Shown one piece after another: positions 58,890-64,000 of a stretch of DNA of 64,000 bases. The notes below the pieces were generated by a model. It searched no databases. It worked only from the letters and a program-made list of their open reading frames with translations, and was not told the DNA's origin. The DNA is taken from positions 148,046 to 212,045 of the forward strand of contig NZ_SMGD01000016.1 in NCBI RefSeq assembly GCF_004339545.1, read 5' to 3'. The position numbers and the translations under genes are program-made. Numbering within the stretch: the first letter of the stretch is position 1; each line of letters starts with the position of its first letter. Source of the stretch: Celerinatantimonas diazotrophica (GTDB taxonomy: Bacteria > Pseudomonadota > Gammaproteobacteria > Enterobacterales > Celerinatantimonadaceae).

Positions 58890-59612
58890 ATGGCCGTTTA
58901 TAATATAGAATCAGTCTTCCCTGATACCGTTAAAGCGGTCTATACAGACCGCTTGTCTGGCTATAGCCAAGAACCTTATGAGAGTTATAATCTTGGTTCT
59001 CATGTGGGGGATGTTAAAGAACATGTAGCCCGTAATCGACGTGATTTCGCCAGCTATCTGCCGAGTATGCCCTGTTGGCTTAATCAGGTTCATAGCATAA
59101 AACTGGCCGATGCCGGACTTTGTAAAGAAGGTGTGGAAGCCGATGGTAGCTATACACGAGGGCGAAATATTCCTTGTGTCGTGATGGTGGCTGACTGCTT
59201 ACCTATTCTATTAGCTGATAAACAAGGACGAGCTGTTAGCGCTGTGCATGGTGGATGGCGAGGTTTGGCGGGAGGTATTATCGAACATGCCGTAGCCAAG
59301 TTAGGTTGCCCTGCCAATGAGTTAGTGGCTTGGTTAGGACCTGCTATTGGTGCTGATGCGTTTCAGGTTGGCCCGGAGGTCTTCACTGCGTTTACCAAGC
59401 TGATGGGCGATACTGCGCAAAATGCTTTTCAAGCGGATGGTGATCGCTATTTAGCTGATCTTAAATTGTTGGCTCAATTACAGTTGAATCAGCTAGGTGT
59501 TGAACACGTTACGATTCATCCAGCTTGTACCTATCATGATTCCACTCATTTCTTCTCCTATCGGCGAGATGGGCAAACCGGTCGGATGGCAGCAGCTATC
59601 TGGTTGGAATAA
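58890..59612 (+). CDS. pgeF: purine nucleoside phosphorylase/peptidoglycan editing factor YfiH family
   Basis: Multicopper-oxidase-like (DUF152) protein of 240 residues that, in E. coli, limits misincorporation of L-Ser into muropeptides; homologues act as purine nucleoside phosphorylases. Metal-site residues: His in LNQVHS, Cys in VMVADCLPILL, His in AVHGGWRGLAGG; C-terminal CTYHD and FFSYRRDGQTGRMAA. Lies 17 bases after rluD, between it and clpB as in E. coli. Confidence 0.93.
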   Translation: MAVYNIESVFPDTVKAVYTDRLSGYSQEPYESYNLGSHVGDVKEHVARNRRDFASYLPSMPCWLNQVHSIKLADAGLCKEGVEADGSYTRGRNIPCVVMVADCLPILLADKQGRAVSAVHGGWRGLAGGIIEHAVAKLGCPANELVAWLGPAIGADAFQVGPEVFTAFTKLMGDTAQNAFQADGDRYLADLKLLAQLQLNQLGVEHVTIHPACTYHDSTHFFSYRRDGQTGRMAAAIWLE

Positions 59613-59626
59613 TTCTTGCGTTTACT

Positions 59627-59656
59627 CTTGAATGTTATCCCAATTGCACCCACATC
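59627..59656 (+). promoter_or_regulatory. probable sigma-32 promoter of clpB
   Basis: CTTGAA at 59627-59632, 16 bases, CCCACAT at 59649-59655, versus the consensus CTTGAAA-N13-16-CCCCATNT. It is about 40 bases before ClpB, a classical heat-shock gene. Confidence 0.6.
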
Positions 59657-59689
59657 AATAGTAAATTGATTAAATGGTCATTGATGTGG
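59650..59689 (+). promoter_or_regulatory. inverted repeat covering the clpB ribosome-binding site
   Basis: CCACATCAAT (59650-59659) is perfectly complementary to ATTGATGTGG (59680-59689); the 3' arm overlaps the GGAGG (59688-59692) in front of ATG 59697. The 5' arm overlaps the putative sigma-32 -10 element. Confidence 0.6.
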
Positions 59690-59696
59690 AGGCGTT

Positions 59697-62270
59697 ATGC
59701 GCTTAGATCGATTCACCAGTAAATTCCAATTGGCGATCTCGGACGCCCAGTCGTTAGCTTTGGGCCGAGACCACCAATACATTGAGCCTGTCCACCTGAT
59801 GGTGGCGTTATTAAATCAAGATTCGGGATCAATTCGCCCCATCTTGTTAGACGCGAGTATCGAAGGCAGTGCACTGCGTTCGAAATTGAATAAAGAGCTA
59901 GAAAAAATACCCCAAGTTACTGGTATTGGGGGGGATATTCAATTATCGAATGGGCTCATTTCATTGCTTAATATGTGCGATAAAATTGCTCAGAAACGCA
60001 AAGATAAATACATTTCATCGGAAATTTTTCTATTAGCGGCGATTGATGATAAAGGTCCGCTAGGGGAAATTTTACGTGAAGTAGGGGCCAACAAAGGCAA
60101 ATTAGAGAAAGCGATTGAAAAAGCGCGTGGTGGCCAAAAAGTTGATGATCAAAATGCTGAAGATCAACGCCAGGCATTGGAAAAATATACTGTCGACCTG
60201 ACTGAACGTGCCGAACAAGGCAAACTAGACCCAGTAATTGGCCGTGATGATGAAATTCGGCGTACCGTACAAGTTTTGCAGCGGCGAACTAAAAACAACC
60301 CCGTTTTGATTGGTGAACCGGGGGTGGGTAAGACCGCTATTGCCGAAGGCTTAGCCCAACGGATTATCAATGGCGAAGTTCCTGAAGGACTTAAACATAA
60401 ACGAGTGTTGGCTTTGGACATGGGCAGCCTCATCGCTGGTGCTAAATATCGCGGGGAATTTGAAGAGCGCTTAAAAGCAGTGCTGAATGAACTCTCAAAA
60501 GAAGAAGGGCAAGTCATTTTATTCATCGATGAATTGCACACGATGGTCGGTGCCGGTAAAGGCGATGGAGCGATGGATGCTGGTAACATGCTGAAACCGG
60601 CATTGGCTCGAGGAGATTTACACTGTGTTGGCGCAACCACATTGGATGAATACCGCCAGTATATCGAAAAAGACGCGGCATTAGAGCGGCGCTTCCAAAA
60701 AGTGCTGATTGAAGAGCCCAGTGTTGAAGATACCATTGCGATTTTGCGGGGTTTGAAAGAGCGCTACGAATTACACCATTCAGTAGAAATTACCGATCCA
60801 GCCATTGTGGCTGCGGCGAATTTATCGAACCGATATATTTCTGACCGTCAGCTGCCGGATAAGGCAATTGACTTAATTGATGAAGCAGCTTCTAGCATCC
60901 GGATGCAAATTGATTCGAAACCTGAAGAACTCGATCGATTAGACAGACGTATTATTCAGCTGAAACTAGAGCAGAATGCCCTGCAAAAAGAAGAAGACCC
61001 TGCTAGCCAAGGGCGACTTGCGAAAATTGAAGAAGAGCTCAAAGAGCGTGAAGAAAAGTCTCGTGAACTTGAAGAGGTCTGGAAAACTGAAAAAGCTGCA
61101 CTGTCTGGAACGCAGCATATTAAATCCGATCTCGAACAGGCTCGTCTGGATTTAGACGTTGCTCGTCGGGCGGGTGATCTTAATCGCATGTCAGAGTTAC
61201 AATATGGCCGAATTCCTGAGTTGGAACGGCAATTAGATTTAGCCTCTCAGGCAGAAATGCAGGATATGACATTATTACGGCATAAAGTCACAGAAAATGA
61301 AATAGCCGAAGTGCTCTCTCGTTGGACCGGTATTCCTGTAAATAAAATGCTTGAGGGTGAACGGGCCAAACTGTTGCGGATGGAAGAAGAATTGCATCAG
61401 CGAGTGGTGGGCCAGAATGAAGCGATTAATGCAGTGGCGCATGCCATTCGGCGTAGCCGTGCTGGATTATCCGATCCGCATCGGCCGATTGGTTCATTTC
61501 TATTCCTGGGACCAACAGGGGTCGGTAAAACTGAATTGTGTAAAGCGTTGGCAGAGTTCATGTTTGATACCGATGAAGCGATGGTGCGTATTGATATGTC
61601 TGAGTTTATGGAAAAACATTCTGTTGCTCGCCTTGTCGGTGCTCCCCCCGGATATGTTGGTTATGAAGAGGGCGGCTATTTAACCGAAGCCGTCCGTCGT
61701 CGCCCATATTCCGTAATCTTACTTGATGAAGTCGAAAAAGCGCATAGCGATGTATTTAATATCCTGTTACAAGTGCTTGATGATGGGCGATTAACCGATG
61801 GACAAGGGCGTACGGTTGACTTTCGCAATTCGGTGATCATTATGACTTCGAATCTAGGCTCGGACATTATCCAAGAAGGCTTTAATGAATCAAGCTATAG
61901 CCAGATGAAGTCGGTGATTATGGGGGTCTTAACTAGCCATTTCCGACCTGAGTTTTTGAACCGTATTGACGAAACGGTTGTCTTTCATCCACTGGACAAA
62001 GATTGTATTCGTCAAATTGCGAAAATCCAGATTGATGGTTTGATGCCACGTTTACAAGAACAAGGCTTTACGGTTTCGATCTCTGATAAGGCCTTAGATA
62101 AACTGGCGAATAATGGCTTTGACCCAGTTTATGGCGCTAGACCATTAAAACGTGTGATTCAAAATCAACTCCTGGATCCAATGGCTGAAGGGCTGCTATC
62201 TGGTTCATTCACGCCAGAAAAACCACTGAAAATTGATGTCAGTGGCGACAAACTGACCATAAATCAGTGA
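59697..62270 (+). CDS. clpB: ATP-dependent disaggregase ClpB
   Basis: Hexameric AAA+ chaperone that, with DnaK, resolubilises aggregates. 857 residues: Clp N-domain (1-145), NBD1 with Walker [16 protein letters not shown] (near 205) and Walker [10 protein letters not shown], a coiled-coil middle domain (about 405-525, rich in E/K/R), NBD2 with [15 protein letters not shown] (near 605), pore-loop [15 protein letters not shown], and [15 protein letters not shown] is five bases before the ATG. Ends with a bidirectional hairpin. clpB next to an rRNA operon is also seen in E. coli. Confidence 0.97.
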   Translation: MRLDRFTSKFQLAISDAQSLALGRDHQYIEPVHLMVALLNQDSGSIRPILLDASIEGSALRSKLNKELEKIPQVTGIGGDIQLSNGLISLLNMCDKIAQKRKDKYISSEIFLLAAIDDKGPLGEILREVGANKGKLEKAIEKARGGQKVDDQNAEDQRQALEKYTVDLTERAEQGKLDPVIGRDDEIRRTVQVLQRRTKNNPVLIGEPGVGKTAIAEGLAQRIINGEVPEGLKHKRVLALDMGSLIAGAKYRGEFEERLKAVLNELSKEEGQVILFIDELHTMVGAGKGDGAMDAGNMLKPALARGDLHCVGATTLDEYRQYIEKDAALERRFQKVLIEEPSVEDTIAILRGLKERYELHHSVEITDPAIVAAANLSNRYISDRQLPDKAIDLIDEAASSIRMQIDSKPEELDRLDRRIIQLKLEQNALQKEEDPASQGRLAKIEEELKEREEKSRELEEVWKTEKAALSGTQHIKSDLEQARLDLDVARRAGDLNRMSELQYGRIPELERQLDLASQAEMQDMTLLRHKVTENEIAEVLSRWTGIPVNKMLEGERAKLLRMEEELHQRVVGQNEAINAVAHAIRRSRAGLSDPHRPIGSFLFLGPTGVGKTELCKALAEFMFDTDEAMVRIDMSEFMEKHSVARLVGAPPGYVGYEEGGYLTEAVRRRPYSVILLDEVEKAHSDVFNILLQVLDDGRLTDGQGRTVDFRNSVIIMTSNLGSDIIQEGFNESSYSQMKSVIMGVLTSHFRPEFLNRIDETVVFHPLDKDCIRQIAKIQIDGLMPRLQEQGFTVSISDKALDKLANNGFDPVYGARPLKRVIQNQLLDPMAEGLLSGSFTPEKPLKIDVSGDKLTINQ

Positions 62271-62282
62271 GCATCGAAAAAC

Positions 62283-62308
62283 GGGAGCGAGATTTAAGCT
62301 CCCATTTT
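62283..62308. terminator. bidirectional terminator, clpB / small LTxxQ gene
   Basis: GGGAGC 62283-62288 and GCTCCC 62298-62303; plus strand followed by ATTTTCATTTT, minus strand by GTTTTTCG. It overlaps the last codons of the convergent gene. Confidence 0.75.
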
Positions 62309-62572
62309 CATTTTAAAATTATCCTTAAATTTTTGGTGCTCTTGTTCAGTGAGCTGCAGATAATGCTCTTTCTGTTCTGGCGTAAGTAACTGACAGATTG
62401 ATGTATGCTTTTGCTGAGATATGCCTCGTAGCTGTTTGTACATTTGCCGTGCCGAAAGATCTTGGCTAAATAATTCATCAGAAGATGCAATATAACGCGC
62501 TTCAACCTTTTTTAGCGCGTCCAGTTGCACTGATGTTAACTTGAGCAACGAGGCTAATTGTTCTGATGTCAT
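62294..62572 (-). CDS. small hypothetical protein with two LTxxQ-like motifs
   Basis: 92 residues, predicted all-helical, no signal peptide or membrane segment. Two motifs, LTSVQLDAL and LTPEQKEHYLQL, separated by about 50 residues, resemble the paired LTxxQ motifs of periplasmic CpxP/Spy chaperones, yet this protein appears cytosolic. Not recognised as a named family. Its own upstream spacer (62573-62729) divides it from divergent pssA. The gene is judged real by length, convergent terminator and coherent composition. Confidence 0.65.
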   Translation of the reverse strand: MTSEQLASLLKLTSVQLDALKKVEARYIASSDELFSQDLSARQMYKQLRGISQQKHTSICQLLTPEQKEHYLQLTEQEHQKFKDNFKMKMGA

Positions 62573-62729
62573 AATGCACCTTTAGCGAACTTTTATTACA
62601 GTATAGTAACTTTTACTTAATAGACACCAATTGATAAATGACAATATGAAACGATGTAAATTTATGACAGTTATGCTATTTTACTCGTCATTTGACAAGC
62701 TCCCCAATCTCAAGATTTAGGTTAAATAT

Positions 62730-63611
62730 ATGAGTGAAATGAAAAATAACAACTCAGCAAAAGCTCGGGGAATCTATCTGTTGCCGAACCTTTTTACGAC
62801 AGCGGCTTTATTCTCAGGGTTTTATGCTGTTGTAGCATCAATGAATGGCCGATTTGAATCGGCAGCGATTGCCGTTTTTGTCGCCATGATTTTTGATGGG
62901 TTAGATGGGCGTATTGCTCGCATGACGGGTACCGAGAGTTCGTTTGGTGTTCAGTATGATTCACTGTCGGATATGATCTCATTTGGTATTGCACCATCAC
63001 TCGTTTCGTATAACTGGGCTTTGCATGACTTGGGCAAAATTGGTTGGTTAGCTGCCTTCATTTTTGCTGTTAGTGCAGCGTTGCGACTGGCTCGTTTTAA
63101 TACTCAGGTGGGGAAAGTTGATAAACACTATTTCCAGGGACTGGCAAGTCCATCAGCAGCCGGGATCGTCGCTGGAATGGTTTGGCTTGGACAAAATTTC
63201 GGTTGGGATCCTGAACAGTTACATTCGCTACGATATGTGGCGGCTATCTTGACGGTTTGTTCGGGACTTTTGATGGTATCGAATTTTAGATACTACAGTT
63301 TTAAAGGTGTTGATCTTAAAGGCAAGGTGCCTTTCGTTGTGGTACTTTTGATAGTCTTAGGTATCGTTGTTGTTGCGCTACGCCCGGCATTAGTTCTCTT
63401 TTGTGTATTTACTATTTACGCCATATCAGGGCCTGTTTACACCATCCGCACGGTTCGTAAGCTCAAAATGAAACATGTAGTGGGTGAAGATGATGACTCA
63501 GATGATGAATTTGATGCTGAGACAGAAAATAAAGAGCCAGAAAATAAAGAGACAACTCAAGAACCGCTGAATGTGACCGATCTTGAAAATACAGATGAAA
63601 AGAAAAGCTAA
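62730..63611 (+). CDS. pssA: CDP-diacylglycerol-serine O-phosphatidyltransferase, type II
   Basis: Membrane enzyme for phosphatidylserine, the precursor of phosphatidylethanolamine. 293 residues with about eight helices; the CDP-alcohol phosphotransferase motif D-G-x2-A-R-x8-G-x3-D-x3-D is spelled by DGLDGRIARM through GVQYDSLSD (near 57-80). YLLPNLFTTAALFSGF at the start is typical. Unlike the soluble PLD-type PssA of E. coli this is the integral-membrane (Bacillus/archaeal-like) type. A highly acidic Asp/Glu/Asn/Lys tail of about 45 residues follows the last helix. Confidence 0.93.
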   Translation: MSEMKNNNSAKARGIYLLPNLFTTAALFSGFYAVVASMNGRFESAAIAVFVAMIFDGLDGRIARMTGTESSFGVQYDSLSDMISFGIAPSLVSYNWALHDLGKIGWLAAFIFAVSAALRLARFNTQVGKVDKHYFQGLASPSAAGIVAGMVWLGQNFGWDPEQLHSLRYVAAILTVCSGLLMVSNFRYYSFKGVDLKGKVPFVVVLLIVLGIVVVALRPALVLFCVFTIYAISGPVYTIRTVRKLKMKHVVGEDDDSDDEFDAETENKEPENKETTQEPLNVTDLENTDEKKS

Positions 63612-63638
63612 CGCAACTGGCTCTACTTGCGTGATGAA

Positions 63639-63663
63639 AAAGCCACCGATTGGTGGCTTTTTT
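63639..63663 (+). terminator. intrinsic terminator after pssA
   Basis: AAAGCCACC 63639-63647, loop GATT, GGTGGCTTT 63652-63660, then TTT. Confidence 0.93.
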
Positions 63664-63746
63664 AGTCTAAAAAGACGCAAAAGAAGACTGTTTGTATGAA
63701 AACTCAGCGAACGATTGTATTTTCTCTATAAAATCACAAAAATCGC

Positions 63747-63774
63747 TTGCGTAAAACTGCCGTATCCCTATAAT
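63747..63774 (+). promoter_or_regulatory. rRNA operon promoter P1
   Basis: -35 TTGCGT (63747-63752), 16-base spacer, -10 TATAAT (63769-63774), in the context TCCCTATAATGCACCACC, nearly identical to E. coli rrn P1. The AT-rich segment before it could act as an UP element. Confidence 0.85.
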
Positions 63775-63875
63775 GCACCACCACTGATACGGCACACCGC
63801 TTCAACGGTTGCTCTATCAGGGTTTCAGCCGGGTTTATCGCGGCAGAAACGGAAAGCAAAAAACGAAAATAATCG

Positions 63876-63904
63876 TTGACAGACTTTCCGCTGATGCGTA
63901 AGAT
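63876..63904 (+). promoter_or_regulatory. rRNA operon promoter P2
   Basis: TTGACA (63876-63881), 17-base spacer, TAAGAT (63899-63904), followed by a GC-rich discriminator GCGCATCC. About 130 bases after P1, as in E. coli rrn operons. Confidence 0.85.
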
Positions 63905-63941
63905 GCGCATCCGCTTCAACGGCAAAGTGCTGAAGAGGCAA

Positions 63942-64000
63942 CGTTCTTTAACAATCTATCAAGCAATCTGTGTGGGCACTCACAGAAGATGATTTGCAAA
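63942..64000 (+). other. rRNA operon leader with boxA/boxC (16S gene beyond the edge)
   Basis: CGTTCTTTAACAA (63942-63954) matches boxA, and CAATCTGTGTGGGCACTC matches the E. coli 16S leader just downstream. The mature 16S 5' end lies outside the window. Confidence 0.88.

Noticed and set aside
59650..59689. Classical RNA thermometer in the clpB 5' UTR
   Set aside because: If the sigma-32 promoter is as placed, the 5' arm lies at the -10 element and is not in the heat-shock transcript; kept only as a promoter-dependent switch hypothesis.
60164..60736. 190-residue open frame antisense to clpB
   Set aside because: Shadow frame rich in Ser/Arg opposite conserved AAA+ coding sequence; no start signal.

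Overview
The window is ordinary chromosomal DNA of a gammaproteobacterium, moderately AT-rich with dense coding. It carries MutH, 6S RNA, FliA-type and heat-shock-type promoters and an enterobacterial-style rRNA promoter pair. Proteins are close to those of Vibrio, Aeromonas, Alteromonadales and E. coli, and thymidylate synthase is of the 283-residue Vibrio/Shewanella form. No genus can be fixed from this sequence alone (a Celerinatantimonas-like relative is only a guess). I see no prophage, CRISPR array, tRNA gene or full insertion sequence.

Layout: the window is a chain of blocks, each resembling a known E. coli block. (1) 1-9800: end of pgk, fbaA, yggE, serA, rpiA, 5-formyltetrahydrofolate cyclo-ligase, 6S RNA, zapA, ygfB, ubiH, ubiI. 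This matches the E. coli pgk-to-ubiI order, but lacks mscS/argO/argP and pepP and has an extra outer-membrane DUF481 gene. (2) 9800-27100: cca, gspAB, a GalP/AraE-type sugar porter, ygiM, a 261-bp MITE-like element, pit with its DUF47 partner, ygiF, a chemoreceptor translationally coupled to glnE, an LpxL-type acyltransferase and hldE. (3) 27100-31150: a BtsS/BtsR-like two-component system next to a CstA-type transporter, with a three-copy operator-like repeat between them. (4) 31380-35740: aroF-tyrA and rpsP-rimM-trmD-rplS. (5) 35840-42650: a lone CBM48 protein, mutH, a DnaA-box cluster, rppH, ptsP, lgt, thyA. (6) 42860-53800: nhaA, a small secreted protein, nhaR-arsR, rpsT, murJ, ribF-ileS-lspA-fkpB-ispH. 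(7) 53890-56520: minor type IV pilins. (8) 56650-64000: glnB, bamD, rluD, pgeF, clpB, a small LTxxQ-like protein, pssA and the promoters and leader of an rRNA operon whose 16S gene starts beyond the right edge.

How the genes work together: most are housekeeping (glycolysis, serine/aromatic synthesis, ubiquinone, translation, lipoprotein and isoprenoid maturation, lipid A and heptose supply, mismatch repair, protein disaggregation). Nitrogen control is represented twice (glnE, glnB), as is the cell surface (gspAB, pilins, DUF481 porin-like protein, bamD). The most interesting signals are regulatory: a DnaA-box cluster between mutH and rppH resembling a DARS2-type locus, BtsR-type direct repeats upstream of the CstA transporter, a near-consensus sigma-28 promoter driving a chemoreceptor that overlaps glnE, and an inverted repeat covering the clpB ribosome-binding site.
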